Notes: generated by a model from the letters alone, not told the origin. A stretch of 64,000 nt of DNA from Marisediminitalea lipolytica (GCF_001758465.1 NZ_MJIC01000010.1:496001-560000); one strand, 5' to 3'; counted from the stretch's first letter, positions 24,612 to 36,588 are shown. Numbers and translations: made by a program.

Positions 24612-26519
24612 TTAGCCGGCGGCACTGTGCAAAGGGATGGCTTGGGTGAGTAATGGCGTTAACTGACTGGCCGCCATGGGTTTAGCAAATAAAAAGCCTT
24701 GTGCGGCTTTACAGCCCATTTCAACCAGCATTTGCACTTGTTCCTGCGTCTCAACACCTTCTGCCACCATGTGACAGCCGAAGGATTGCGACAGGGTTAT
24801 GGCGGCCGCAATAATTGCCCGGTGACCATTATTGGTTGCCATGTCGTGAACAAAGATGCGGTCGATTTTGAGCACATTGACGCGGAGCTCCGACAAGTAT
24901 GCCAGCGAGCTCATGCCGGTACCAAAATCGTCAATGGCAAGACTAACACCCAGTGACGCTATGCGCTCGAGCGCGGACTGGATGTAATCGATGTTAATGC
25001 AGGTTTCATTCTCAGTGAGCTCTATTTCAATAAAACGAGCTGGCAGGTCATGAGCTTCGAGTGAGTCCGAAATAAAATCCACCAGTCCCGGATCCAGCAG
25101 GTTGTAGGGCGACATATTAATCGCGATGGGCACCAGTATACCCTCACGATGCCATTTTTCGGCTTGTTCGAACGCGCGGGAAATAATATAGCGGCCAAAC
25201 TCCTGCACTTTGCCCGAATGCTCAATTAAATCGATAAACTGGCCAGGCCCCAGCAGTCCGAGACGAGGATGCTGCCAGCGACACAGCGCTTCTACGCCGG
25301 TAATGGCGCCAGTAATTAAATCTACTTTGGGCTGATAAAACAAAATAATTTGCTGTTCTGCCAGGGCTTCGGTTAGTTCGGCTCGTAATTGCAGGATGTC
25401 TTTGTAATCGGCAATTTTGTTGTCCTGGTATACCTGCCAGCCACTGCGCATGGTCTTGGCCTGATGCATAGCGGTATCGGCACAAACAATCAGTCCCGCC
25501 GTATTTTCTGCCTGGCTGGGAAAATGCGATATGCCGATGCTGGCGCCACTGTTAACGGTAAGACCATTGATAATGATGGGGGAATTACAACTGCTAACGA
25601 TCTCCACCGCCAGCGCTTTGGCGTCATCAACATTCCAAGAGGGAGCCCAGATTATAAATTCATCACCGCCGGTGCGAATAAGTTCCGCGGGGGCGTTAAT
25701 CAGTCTGGCCAATCGTTCGGCAATTTCTTTAAGCAGAATGTCGCCGGCGGAATAGCCAAAGGAGTCATTCACTTCTTTAAATTTATCCAGATCGATAACC
25801 AGCAAGCAGCCTTCGCTGACCGCGTTAGTTTTGGGATCGGCGGTTAATGCGTTTTCCAGCAGCTCTATCAGGTGTAAACGGTTAGGTAAGCCTGTCAGGG
25901 AATCGTGGGTGGCGATATAAGCCAGGGTTTCGTTAATTTCTTTAGCACGTTTGGCAATAAGTGCCGCCAGGGTCAGGGCCAGCCACACGGCTATCCAGAA
26001 AACAATCACCGAGGTAATCAACAGGCGCTTGCCCACAAAGGCAAGGATATCGTCCAGTGCGGTTGTTTTTTGCACGTAGAGTATGACGTAATCACCAGAG
26101 TGGATTCGTTGCCACAAATAGCGATTACCGGCGAATGCGTATGGTTCGGCGTTATCCGGTAATCCTGCCAGATGCTCTGTTAATGCGTCTATGGTTTGTT
26201 CTTCCAGGCCGGCATTAGCCAGCCACCGACGGTCAGCTGAGGTGACCAGAATAAACCCCGGGGTGGGTTCTGCCGCTCGAATAACAAGGTCAATGGTATC
26301 TTTGAGTTTCTGTTCTGAGATTAGATGGCTTATCTCCTGATTAATCAGGTTTAATGAATTCGCCATGGCTTTTAATTCTGACCGCACAGAAATATCCGCG
26401 GTTAAACGGTAAGACACGGTTACGTAAATGGCAGACACCAGCAATGACACACCCAGACAAGCCCAGATGAGGCGGGCTTTTATGGATCTATCTTGTTTTA
26501 CTTTAGCTATTTGCTGCAT
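24612..26519 (-). CDS. Bifunctional GGDEF-EAL cyclic-di-GMP protein
   Basis: A 635-residue membrane signalling protein. Two transmembrane helices (about 15-35 and 168-190) flank a periplasmic sensor of about 130 residues. A GGDEF domain (about 200-365) keeps the intact active site RTGGDEFIIW. An EAL domain (about 375-625) follows, with GVEALCRWQHP, AINMSPYNLLD, IELTENETC, DDFGTGMSSLAYL and VAEGVETQEQV, i.e. all main metal-binding residues, so both synthesis and hydrolysis of c-di-GMP are possible. No allosteric RxxD site was seen before the GGDEF. It lies 18 bp downstream of a DUF2892 gene on the same strand, probably one operon. Confidence 0.93.
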   Translation of the reverse strand: MQQIAKVKQDRSIKARLIWACLGVSLLVSAIYVTVSYRLTADISVRSELKAMANSLNLINQEISHLISEQKLKDTIDLVIRAAEPTPGFILVTSADRRWLANAGLEEQTIDALTEHLAGLPDNAEPYAFAGNRYLWQRIHSGDYVILYVQKTTALDDILAFVGKRLLITSVIVFWIAVWLALTLAALIAKRAKEINETLAYIATHDSLTGLPNRLHLIELLENALTADPKTNAVSEGCLLVIDLDKFKEVNDSFGYSAGDILLKEIAERLARLINAPAELIRTGGDEFIIWAPSWNVDDAKALAVEIVSSCNSPIIINGLTVNSGASIGISHFPSQAENTAGLIVCADTAMHQAKTMRSGWQVYQDNKIADYKDILQLRAELTEALAEQQIILFYQPKVDLITGAITGVEALCRWQHPRLGLLGPGQFIDLIEHSGKVQEFGRYIISRAFEQAEKWHREGILVPIAINMSPYNLLDPGLVDFISDSLEAHDLPARFIEIELTENETCINIDYIQSALERIASLGVSLAIDDFGTGMSSLAYLSELRVNVLKIDRIFVHDMATNNGHRAIIAAAITLSQSFGCHMVAEGVETQEQVQMLVEMGCKAAQGFLFAKPMAASQLTPLLTQAIPLHSAAG

Positions 26520-26537
26520 TGGGTTAGTGGGTCAGCC

Positions 26538-26753
26538 TCAGGCTTTACGGGTATTGATTCCAGCAAGATGATACACGGGACACCAGCCTGAAACCAATGA
26601 AATAAGGTTTAACAAGCCAAAGATGCCTAGCAAAATTTCGATAAATGCATCGTCGATCAGATCGCCATTGAACAGGACAAAAGCCATTACACAAATGCCA
26701 ATTACGCCACGCACTAAACGGACTGCCGTGCTCAGGTTTGATTTAATCGCCAT
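26538..26753 (-). CDS. DUF2892 inner-membrane protein
   Basis: A 71-residue protein with two transmembrane helices (about 12-27 and 36-57), a central acidic loop (NGDLIDDAF) and the family C-terminal GWCPVYHLAGI with its conserved Cys, as in YgaP-type DUF2892 domains. Here it stands alone without a rhodanese domain. It is the first gene of a likely two-gene unit with the GGDEF-EAL protein. Function unknown; the conserved Cys-Pro is suggestive of thiol or metal chemistry, but this is inference. Confidence 0.8.
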   Translation of the reverse strand: MAIKSNLSTAVRLVRGVIGICVMAFVLFNGDLIDDAFIEILLGIFGLLNLISLVSGWCPVYHLAGINTRKA

Positions 26754-26885
26754 AACAAGTTTCCTACTACTTTTTGTAAGTATAGCGGTTTGTTTAAATG
26801 ACTATAGCTATTTTGTTAGTCGTCATTTTTTGCGCGTTGCTAAATTGGCTTAAATACGCACGTTTATAATCCAAATCTCGCCCCA

Positions 26886-26909
26886 CAACGGTATATATAA
26901 GCACCGTTG
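26886..26909. promoter_or_regulatory. Perfect inverted repeat upstream of ydiJ
   Basis: Arms CAACGGT (26886-26892) and ACCGTTG (26903-26909) with a 10-bp AT-rich spacer, 85 bp before the ydiJ start. It has the size of an operator for a dimeric regulator; an RNA hairpin is equally possible. No known consensus recognised. Confidence 0.4.
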
Positions 26910-26994
26910 GAGATAAAAAATCCCACACTAACAGTGGAGACAGATCGCCAGCCTAGGTATACTTGTCCGCCTATTCACGAGTGAGAGTCTAGCC

Positions 26995-29900
26995 TTGAAT
27001 TTACCCGTAGTACCTGTCGAATCGACCCTTTCAGAAGATTACCGAGCCTATATCGGGCAACTGGAGAAATCCGCTTTCTCTGGTGATATTGAGTACAGCT
27101 ATGGCAGTCGCCTTGCCGTGGCAACCGATAACTCGGTGTATCAAAAGTTACCCCAGGCGGTAGTCCACCCAAAAGGGATCAGTGATTTACAGATAATTGG
27201 TGAGTTGGCTAACCAGCATCCCACGGTTAAATTTAGCGCACGTGGCGGCGGTACCGGCACCAATGGTCAAAGTCTGACCGATGGTATTGTGGTGGATATG
27301 TCCCGGCATATGAACAAAATCCTGGAAATAAACCCGCAGGAAGGCTGGGTCAGGGTGCAGTCCGGGGTGGTTAAAGATGCATTGAATGATGCGCTGCGCC
27401 CCCATGGTTATTTCTTCTCGCCGGATTTATCTACCAGTAACCGTGCCACTATGGGCGGCATGATTAGTACTGATGCATCGGGGCAGGGCTCGCTCGTCTA
27501 CGGTAAAACCAGTGATCACGTGCTAGGCCTTACCTCTGTACTTGCCAACGGTGAAATTTTGCAAACCACACCGCTTACAGTGGCACAAGCCGAAGAAAAA
27601 GCCGCCCGCAGCGATACCTATGGCCGTATTCTGCGCCAGGTATTAAACACGTGTCGGGGTAAGCGACAGGATATTCTGGCGAAATTCCCGCGCATGAACC
27701 GCTTTTTAACCGGTTATGACCTTGAGCATGCCTATGACGAAGAGAAGCAGCTTATTGATGTAAGCCGTTTAATTACCGGCTCAGAAGGCTCACTGGTATT
27801 TGTTGCCGAAGCAAAACTCTCACTGACAAAAATTTCTAACCATACCGCGCTGGTCAATATCAAATACGATTCCTTTGAATCGGCGTTAAGACACGCACCA
27901 AGAATGATTGCGGCGCAGGCAACGTCGGTCGAAACCGTTGACAGTAAGGTATTAAACCTTGCCCGCACCGATATTATCTGGCATTCCATCGCCAACCTGA
28001 TTGAAGACGTGCCGGGCAAGGAAATGCTTGGCCTTAACATGGTTGAGTACAACAGCAACGACCTGGATGAAATTAAGCAGCGCATTGACCGCCTGGAAGA
28101 AGAATTAACCGCCGCTGCGCAAAGCGGTGAGTACGGCGTTATTGGCTACCAGTTAACTTACGACCGTGCTGATATCAATAAGATATACGCCATGCGCAAA
28201 AAGTCGGTGGGGTTATTGGGCAATACCAAAGGCAGTCAGAAGCCTATTGCCTTTGCCGAAGACACCGGTGTGCCACCAGAAAATCTGGCAGATTTTATTC
28301 TTGAATTCAGAGCCCTGTTAGATGGGCACGGTTTACAGTATGGCATGTTTGGCCACGTCGACGCCGGTGTGTTACACGTACGGCCAGCGCTGGATTTATG
28401 CGACGTTGAGCAGGAAAAGCTGATGCATCAGATTTCTGATGAAGTCGTCGCTCTGGTAGCCAAATATGGTGGCCTGATGTGGGGTGAACACGGTAAGGGC
28501 TACCGTAGTGAATACGGCCCGGCTTTCTTTGGTGAAGAGCTGTTTAACGAATTACGCCGTATTAAAGGCGCGTTTGACCCGGCCAATAAAATGAATCCGG
28601 GCAAGATATGTACGCCCATCGACAGCGATGATGAACTGGTAAAAGTAAGTGATACTAAACGCGCTACCTACGACCGGACGATTCCGGTAACGTTTAAAGA
28701 CAGCTTTAAACCAGCGATGGACTGTAACGGTAACGGCTTGTGTTTTAATTACGACACTACATCCCCGATGTGTCCTTCCAGCAAGATCACCCGTGACCGA
28801 CGCCACAGCCCGAAAGGCCGCGCAGGCCTTATCCGCGAATGGTTACGTTTACTGGCCAGCCAGGGGGTGGATCAGCAGGCTCTGATGGCTGGAAAATACA
28901 AAGCCAGCTGGTTTACCCGGTGGAAGAACAGCCGTAACAAGGATGAAGATTTCTCTCACGAGGTACTCGAAGCGATGAACGGCTGTCTGGCCTGTAAGTC
29001 GTGTAGCAGTCAGTGTCCGGTGAAGGTCGATGTACCCGAGTTTCGTGCGAAGTTCCTGAATGTTTATTATCAGCGCTATCTGCGGCCGTTAAAGCATCAT
29101 CTGGTGGCTAATGTTGAAACCTTAACGCCGCTGATGGCGAAGCTACCAAAACTGTCCAACCTGTTAACCGGTAATGCGCTGGCTGGCTCGGTGCTCAAAA
29201 ATGTGGCCGGCTATGTTGATGCGCCACTATTGTCGGTGCCCACACTGGCAGAGCAGTCCCGGGATGTTATGCAGTCTTTCGATTTAGCCACACTGGCACA
29301 GGTGCCGGAACAAGAACGTGATAATTATGTGCTGATCGTGCAGGATCCTTTCACCAGCTATTATGACGCTCGGGTCGTTGCCGATTTTGGCAGGCTGGTT
29401 AGTGCGCTGGGTAAAATTCCGGTGCTGCTGCCGTTTAAACCTAATGGTAAGCCTATCCATGTGGCCGGTTTCCTGGATAAATTTGCCAAGACCGCCACCG
29501 ATACGGCGGCGTTTTTAAACCAGGTTGCCGCGCTTAATATGCCAATGGTTGGGGTCGATACGCCGCTAGTCCTGTGTTATCGCGATGAGTATAAAGCCAT
29601 CGGCGACGCCCGTGGTGACTTTATCGTTCATACCGTGCACGAATGGCTTGCGACGCTGGCCGATAGTTGCTGGCAATCGGCGGCGTCGGCTGAAAATACG
29701 CCCATGGCATTGTTTGCTCACTGTACCGAAAAAACTGCGTTACCGAAAACAGAGCAAACCTGGCAGGCATTATTTGCTAAAGTGGGCCAGCCGATTGATA
29801 TCGTTAAGGTGGGCTGCTGCGGTATGGCAGGTAACTATGGGCACGAAGCCAGCAACAAAGAAAACTCGCTGGGTATTTATGCCCTGAGCTGGGAACAGGC

Positions 29901-30030
29901 AGTGTCTCGCTACGCACCGTCACAAATCATGGCAACCGGTTACTCCTGTCGCAGTCAGGTGGGCCGTGTAGAACAATTTAAACCTAAGCATCCATTGCAG
30001 GTGCTGTTACAGCGTATAACCAGAAGATAA
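26995..30030 (+). CDS. ydiJ: FAD-linked, Fe-S D-2-hydroxyacid dehydrogenase (YdiJ family)
   Basis: A 1011-residue flavoprotein, same size as E. coli YdiJ, which oxidises D-2-hydroxyglutarate. Order: PCMH-type FAD domain (about 45-265; ARGGGTGTNGQSL and MGGMISTDASGQGSLVYGKT), FAD-oxidase C-terminal domain (about 300-540, with GMFGHVDAGVLHVRP and WGEHGKGYRSEYGP), Fe-S domain (NGNGLCFNYD with Cys, then CLACKSCSSQCPVKVD near 660) and a C-terminal CCG-type domain (VGCCGMAGNYGHE near 940). Start is TTG with GAGAG upstream; no ATG fits. Electrons probably pass to the quinone pool. DUF4826 follows 5 bp downstream. Confidence 0.92.
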   Translation: MNLPVVPVESTLSEDYRAYIGQLEKSAFSGDIEYSYGSRLAVATDNSVYQKLPQAVVHPKGISDLQIIGELANQHPTVKFSARGGGTGTNGQSLTDGIVVDMSRHMNKILEINPQEGWVRVQSGVVKDALNDALRPHGYFFSPDLSTSNRATMGGMISTDASGQGSLVYGKTSDHVLGLTSVLANGEILQTTPLTVAQAEEKAARSDTYGRILRQVLNTCRGKRQDILAKFPRMNRFLTGYDLEHAYDEEKQLIDVSRLITGSEGSLVFVAEAKLSLTKISNHTALVNIKYDSFESALRHAPRMIAAQATSVETVDSKVLNLARTDIIWHSIANLIEDVPGKEMLGLNMVEYNSNDLDEIKQRIDRLEEELTAAAQSGEYGVIGYQLTYDRADINKIYAMRKKSVGLLGNTKGSQKPIAFAEDTGVPPENLADFILEFRALLDGHGLQYGMFGHVDAGVLHVRPALDLCDVEQEKLMHQISDEVVALVAKYGGLMWGEHGKGYRSEYGPAFFGEELFNELRRIKGAFDPANKMNPGKICTPIDSDDELVKVSDTKRATYDRTIPVTFKDSFKPAMDCNGNGLCFNYDTTSPMCPSSKITRDRRHSPKGRAGLIREWLRLLASQGVDQQALMAGKYKASWFTRWKNSRNKDEDFSHEVLEAMNGCLACKSCSSQCPVKVDVPEFRAKFLNVYYQRYLRPLKHHLVANVETLTPLMAKLPKLSNLLTGNALAGSVLKNVAGYVDAPLLSVPTLAEQSRDVMQSFDLATLAQVPEQERDNYVLIVQDPFTSYYDARVVADFGRLVSALGKIPVLLPFKPNGKPIHVAGFLDKFAKTATDTAAFLNQVAALNMPMVGVDTPLVLCYRDEYKAIGDARGDFIVHTVHEWLATLADSCWQSAASAENTPMALFAHCTEKTALPKTEQTWQALFAKVGQPIDIVKVGCCGMAGNYGHEASNKENSLGIYALSWEQAVSRYAPSQIMATGYSCRSQVGRVEQFKPKHPLQVLLQRITRR

Positions 30031-30035
30031 TAACA

Positions 30036-30449
30036 ATGACAGAAAAATTAGAACCGTTAACCGAAGAACAAATTCAAAACTGGGCCAGAGAGCAATTCCA
30101 GAAGGCTAATCAGTTTTTGGCTCAGGAAGGGGTGTTATTTGACAGCGTGGATACAGAGAAATCCCGTTATTTACCGCCTCTGGTTGCCATTTGGAAAATT
30201 AAAGCGCTGGATAGCAAGGTTTACTGGGTGTTGACCGGTGATTTACCCACTGACTTTATGCTTGCCAGTGTGGCTGATGATGCCCGCAGCGCGTTAAAGC
30301 ATTTTTCTATGAGTTGGCAAATTAAGGCCGAAAACCTGGTACAGAACAACGCCAGCAACGATGAAAGCCAGACCGCTTATGCCAAATTACTGGCAGACCG
30401 GGCTGAGCGTATCTATTTGCTGCAAGAGCGTGCTGAACTCTGGAAATAA
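30036..30449 (+). CDS. DUF4826 family protein
   Basis: A 137-residue soluble protein. The family pattern is visible: EEQIQNWAREQFQKANQFLA near the N-terminus, SRYLPPLVAIWKIKA (about 45-59), VYWVLTGDLPTDF (about 65-77) and the coiled end ERIYLLQERAELW. It lies 5 bp after ydiJ and is surely in the same transcript. DUF4826 has no known function; the constant linkage to an oxidoreductase here could reflect an assembly or regulatory partner, which is inference. Confidence 0.75.
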   Translation: MTEKLEPLTEEQIQNWAREQFQKANQFLAQEGVLFDSVDTEKSRYLPPLVAIWKIKALDSKVYWVLTGDLPTDFMLASVADDARSALKHFSMSWQIKAENLVQNNASNDESQTAYAKLLADRAERIYLLQERAELWK

Positions 30450-30467
30450 GCTGCTTCCAGATGTGCG

Positions 30468-30926
30468 TCAGTGAATGTGACGCACGTCCGGATAGCTGAA
30501 GTTCTGGCGCTGGCAAACCATTTTCTGCATGGCGATGCCAGCTTCCATAAACACCGGACCTACCGGCTGAAACCCTTTTTCACGATGATAGTCGACGCTG
30601 CCAAGCTCTGATTGCAGGTGAATTTTGTCGATATTATGCATATCGGCAAGTCTAAGCAAAGCGGCAAACAGGGTTTTGTAGACAGTGAGATTGCGATGGC
30701 TGGGGAGTACGGCAATACGGCCGATTTCGCCACCACGGGTAAGACGACCAGTGGCAACAGGGGTATTGTCTTCGCTGAAAAGCAGCACATGGACAGCCTT
30801 ACTATCACGCTTATCAAACTCGGTCGACTCCGGGAGCCGCCATTCTAAAACGTAAACTGCCTTTCTCAGCGTTTTTAACTGCTCAGAGGCGTCCTGCCAG
30901 AGAACCGGTTGTACTTTATATTCCAT
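30468..30926 (-). CDS. GNAT family N-acetyltransferase
   Basis: A 152-residue single-domain acetyltransferase. The acetyl-CoA strand and loop are at TGRLTRGGEIGRIAVLPSHR followed by NLTVYKTLFAALL; the canonical Q/R-x-x-G-x-G/A loop is degenerate (R-N-L-T-V-Y). The C-terminal half (VDYHREKGFQPVGPVFMEAG) is typical of the ElaA/YjdJ-like group. Substrate unknown. It is the last gene of the minus-strand block after roxA, with an 88-bp gap, and convergent with DUF4826. Confidence 0.82.
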   Translation of the reverse strand: MEYKVQPVLWQDASEQLKTLRKAVYVLEWRLPESTEFDKRDSKAVHVLLFSEDNTPVATGRLTRGGEIGRIAVLPSHRNLTVYKTLFAALLRLADMHNIDKIHLQSELGSVDYHREKGFQPVGPVFMEAGIAMQKMVCQRQNFSYPDVRHIH

Positions 30927-31014
30927 ACATGCCCTCGACGATTGAAATACTGACCTTGTTTACTAACCCAGTCAGCGGTCTACCCTGAAGTACAACTACA
31001 GCCTGCAATCACAA

Positions 31015-32130
31015 TTAATCAGGCGCAACTTCCCAATAACCCATGCGGACAAGTTTAGTAAACGTACAAAAAATATCCAACTCATCTTCGCTATTTGCCA
31101 TATCTGTGCGGTCAACGACAAGTTTGTTGGTAAGGGTAAGCATGCTTTCGAAGTTAACCGGGTTAAAGGTAACCACTTCACCATTAATATAAAGCTGGTC
31201 CGGCGTATGCCGGTTTAACAACGGTCGGCATCCTGCGGCTCTGTAAATAAGTCCCTGATTATCCAGAATATCCCGCAATATATCAGAGGTAATTTCGTCG
31301 TCGCCCAGAGGCTCCAAACCCTGTTCACTTAATAAGGTCAGTAAAGTTTGCTCAAAGCCCGGGGCGTCGATGGCCTCGTGCAACATCGCTTTAAGTGCTT
31401 TCAATTGCTCGTCGGAGACCTCGCTGGCCTGTTGTGTCGCTAACAGACCCGCATCCGTATAGCGCCTGGATGGGGTGTGACGGGTTTGCAGATATTCAGC
31501 CAGATAACTGGCTAGCTGGGTTTGATCCGGGGCTCTGAAGCCAACCGAATAGGTCAGGCTTTCCTCAACTGCGACACCATCATGAGCCCAGCCAGGGGGA
31601 ATATATAAAATATCACCAGGGTTTAATTCGCAGTCTATCAGTGGCTCAAAGCCTTCTACCTGACATAATCCGGCTGTGGGCTGAATCGCCGTTAAGCCGT
31701 CAGGGTGGCCCACGCGCCAGCGGCGTTTTCCCTTGCCCTGTAGCAAAAATACGTCGTACTGGTCTGTATGAGGGCCAACGCCAGCCCCCGGAACTGCAAA
31801 ACTGATCATCAGGTCATCAACGCGCCAGTTAGGTATAAAGTTAAACTGCGCCATCAGGTTGCTGGCTTCCTCTATATATTTATCCACGCCCTGAACCAGC
31901 AGCGTCCAGTGGCCCTGACAGGCTGAAAATTCCGTAAACGGGCCTTGCTGGATAGTCCAGTCATCGCCCTGTTTACTGATGATTCGACTGTCAAAGTCGG
32001 GCTCCATCGCGAGTCCGGCAAGTTCGTGTTCGTCCAGCAGGTCGGTGAAATCTGGTATGGCGTTGCGTAACACACAGGGCTTTTGCTGCCAGTGGTCGCT
32101 AAGAAAGGAGGCAATGTTAAAGTTAAGCAC
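31015..32130 (-). CDS. roxA: Ribosomal protein uL16 3-hydroxylase (RoxA/YcfD)
   Basis: A 371-residue JmjC-type 2-oxoglutarate/Fe(II) oxygenase that hydroxylates an arginine of ribosomal protein L16. The double-stranded beta-helix core (about 90-210) shows the metal triad: HxD in GPHTDQYDVF and the distal His in GWAHDGVAVEE. QQKPCVLRNAIP at the N-terminus is the family signature. The C-terminal winged-helix region (about 290-371) is also present. In E. coli roxA lies close to purB-hflD-mnmA; the same neighbourhood occurs here, supporting orthology. Confidence 0.92.
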   Translation of the reverse strand: MLNFNIASFLSDHWQQKPCVLRNAIPDFTDLLDEHELAGLAMEPDFDSRIISKQGDDWTIQQGPFTEFSACQGHWTLLVQGVDKYIEEASNLMAQFNFIPNWRVDDLMISFAVPGAGVGPHTDQYDVFLLQGKGKRRWRVGHPDGLTAIQPTAGLCQVEGFEPLIDCELNPGDILYIPPGWAHDGVAVEESLTYSVGFRAPDQTQLASYLAEYLQTRHTPSRRYTDAGLLATQQASEVSDEQLKALKAMLHEAIDAPGFEQTLLTLLSEQGLEPLGDDEITSDILRDILDNQGLIYRAAGCRPLLNRHTPDQLYINGEVVTFNPVNFESMLTLTNKLVVDRTDMANSEDELDIFCTFTKLVRMGYWEVAPD

Positions 32131-32171
32131 GTTTTTTCTGGTTAAGAATTTTTACCTATTATCCTCCTCTT

Positions 32172-33398
32172 TTAGCGGGTTTCAAATGAAAAGCGCTGGA
32201 TTTTTCGTTGGCCGGACAGTTCAAAATAATGGGTTAGATCAGGATGTTTAGCGCTGTTCAGCGCACGCTGACTGGCAACGAAGCCCTCAGGCAGCAGGGA
32301 TGCGGTTAGCGGACAAACCGAGATTTTGCCAGTGGCAGAAACCTGCTCTAAATAGGCGGCCCTGTTAACGGTATCGCCCCAGATATCAAAGTAAGGGCGG
32401 TTTTTGCCAATGATACCGGCTGTTACCCTGCCGGTTGCGATACCAATACGGACAGTGCAAGGCAGGTCATGCGCTTTGCTAAAGCGGCGAATAATACCAT
32501 GGAGTGCACAGGCAAACTGATACAGCGTGGTGCAATAGTGTTGGTTTGACTGAGCTTGTAATCCACTTACTGCAATATACTGATCGCCATTGGTTTTTAT
32601 TTTTTGCACCGGATAATGCTCGGTAAGTTTGTCGATGGCGGCATAAAGCGACGCCAGGGCACTAACCGTTTGGGCATCACCAAACTGGCGGTTCAGGGCG
32701 GTGTAGCCATGTAAATCAGCAAAAAGCACGCTGACCTGACTGAAGCAGCGGGTGGTGCCTGGCTGCCAGTATTCATTGGGGCGTTCGGGGTTAGGGGGGA
32801 GTAACTGATTAAGTGTTTGCAGAGATTGCAGATGCGCGCCTTTTAATCCGCTCCAACGCTGAAGCGCCTGACGCCTGAGCAAAAAGTAGATGCCTACACT
32901 CAGTGCACCAAGGGTCAGGTCATTGGAAAGTTGCAGTAAACCGAAGGGCGTGTGGGGTTGATAATGACTCACACTAAACAGACAAAAAAGGAAAATAGCG
33001 CCGCTAAGAATAATCATCTGATTGAGTTTTTCGTTGCGGGTAAAAACAAAGCCGGCAATCACCACCGCCAGCAGATAGAAGTAGTGGGTGTTAGACAATC
33101 CGGGCCACAGCAATAATACCCATGTCAGGTAGCTGTAGTAAAAAGCAAACAACAATACTTTAAACTGATTCAGTGGGAGCCGGTGCTGGCCAATAACCAG
33201 AAGTAACAGGCCGGCTGTATGTAATAACCAGTTTATACTTTGCGCCGAAAACAGGCTGGCAAAATACCACAAGGCGGGCAGTTGCAGCAGCAGGGCAAAG
33301 AAGAACACCTGCAAGGTCAGTTTCAGGGTTGTTCTGACTTGCGTTATGGTTTGCTGCGAAGGCGGCAGGGTGGTGGTGAGAATGGGCATGCTTGGCAA
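32172..33398 (-). CDS. Membrane-bound class III adenylate/guanylate cyclase
   Basis: A 408-residue protein: about six transmembrane helices in residues 25-175 and a cytoplasmic class III nucleotide cyclase domain from about 220 to 385. The first metal-binding Asp is in VLFADLHGYTAL and the second in the TNGDQYIAV segment; DIWGDTVNRAAYLEQ supplies the ribose/transition-state Asn. These look intact, so activity is likely, with ATP preferred by family tendency but not proven. It sits between purB and roxA, the place of phoPQ in E. coli, at 37 and 42 bp spacing, so it is probably cotranscribed with them. Confidence 0.85.
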   Translation of the reverse strand: MPSMPILTTTLPPSQQTITQVRTTLKLTLQVFFFALLLQLPALWYFASLFSAQSINWLLHTAGLLLLVIGQHRLPLNQFKVLLFAFYYSYLTWVLLLWPGLSNTHYFYLLAVVIAGFVFTRNEKLNQMIILSGAIFLFCLFSVSHYQPHTPFGLLQLSNDLTLGALSVGIYFLLRRQALQRWSGLKGAHLQSLQTLNQLLPPNPERPNEYWQPGTTRCFSQVSVLFADLHGYTALNRQFGDAQTVSALASLYAAIDKLTEHYPVQKIKTNGDQYIAVSGLQAQSNQHYCTTLYQFACALHGIIRRFSKAHDLPCTVRIGIATGRVTAGIIGKNRPYFDIWGDTVNRAAYLEQVSATGKISVCPLTASLLPEGFVASQRALNSAKHPDLTHYFELSGQRKIQRFSFETR

Positions 33399-33434
33399 CT
33401 CCTGTCATTAGGCGTTGCCAAGCGTAGCAAAGGC

Positions 33435-35451
<2,017 letters not shown>

Positions 35452-35452
<1 letters not shown>

Positions 35453-36588
35453 TAGCGTAAGTAACTCTCAATAATCCCGCCGCCCAGGCAAACTTCGTCC
35501 TGATAAAATACCGCAGACTGCCCCGGCGTTACTGCTTTTTGCGGTGTATCGAATGTCACTTTGACTTCGCCGCCTTCCAATGGGGTTACGGTACAAGGAA
35601 TGTCCTGCTGACGATAACGGGTTTTAACGGCTGCGCGGAATGGCTCGGTGGGCATGGTACGGTTAACCCAGTGCAACTGTTTGGCAATCAGGCCGTCTGA
35701 ATACAGGCGAGGGTGGTCGGCTCCCTGACCCACGATAAGCACATTGCGCTCAACGTCTTTATCTACTACGTACCAGGGATCATCGCCGTATTTTGCCAGA
35801 CCGCCGATGTGCAGTCCTTTACGCTGACCAAGGGTATGGTACATAAGGCCTTCATGCTTACCGATTTCTTCGCCTTCGGCGGTTTCGATAATGCCCGGTT
35901 GGGCAGGCAGATACTGGCTTAAAAAGTCTTTAAACTTACGTTCACCAATAAAACAAATACCGGTGCTGTCTTTTTTGTCAGCAGTGACCAGGCCTTGCTG
36001 TTCAGCTATTTCACGTACCCGTGGTTTTTCAATATCACCCACCGGGAACAGCGTTTTTGCTACGTGCTCTTCGCCCAGGGTGTAGAGGAAATAGCTCTGG
36101 TCTTTGTTGTTGTCCAGTCCACGCAGCATTTGCCAGTGTCCGTCAACTTCGCGGCGGCGCACATAATGGCCGGTAGCAATGTAGTCCGCGCCTAAATCTT
36201 CGGCAGCGTATTCAAGGAAGGCTTTAAATTTGATTTCCTTGTTGCACATGATATCCGGGTTTGGCGTGCGGCCTGCTTTATATTCGGCCAGGAAATACTC
36301 AAACACGTTGTCCCAGTATTCGGCCGCAAAATTAATGGTATGCAGATAGATGCCCAGCTTATCAGCAACGGCCTGAGCGTCGGCCAAATCTTCGGCTGCG
36401 GCACAGTATTCGTCGTTGTCGTCTTCTTCCCAGTTTTTCATAAACAGGCCTTCTACTTCATACCCTTGTTGCAAAAGCAAATAGGCTGAAACCGAAGAAT
36501 CCACACCACCGGACATGCCGACGATGACTTTTTGTTTAGTTGGGGACTGTTCAGCGCGCTGAGACATTAGTTTATCGTGCACTCTCAT
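35452..36588 (-). CDS. mnmA: tRNA 2-thiouridylase MnmA
   Basis: A 378-residue enzyme that sulfurates wobble U34 of Lys, Glu and Gln tRNAs. The PP-loop [16 protein letters not shown] (about 24-39) binds ATP; the two catalytic cysteines are in [11 protein letters not shown] (near 116) and [13 protein letters not shown] (near 214). The C-terminal beta-barrel ends with [16 protein letters not shown]. The ATG at 36588 lacks a good ribosome-binding site; a second ATG seven codons later (36567) is an alternative. Overlaps hflD. Confidence 0.96.

Noticed and set aside
32172..32251. Small frames antisense to the cyclase and roxA genes
   Set aside because: Shadows of well-supported minus-strand genes with complete catalytic motifs.
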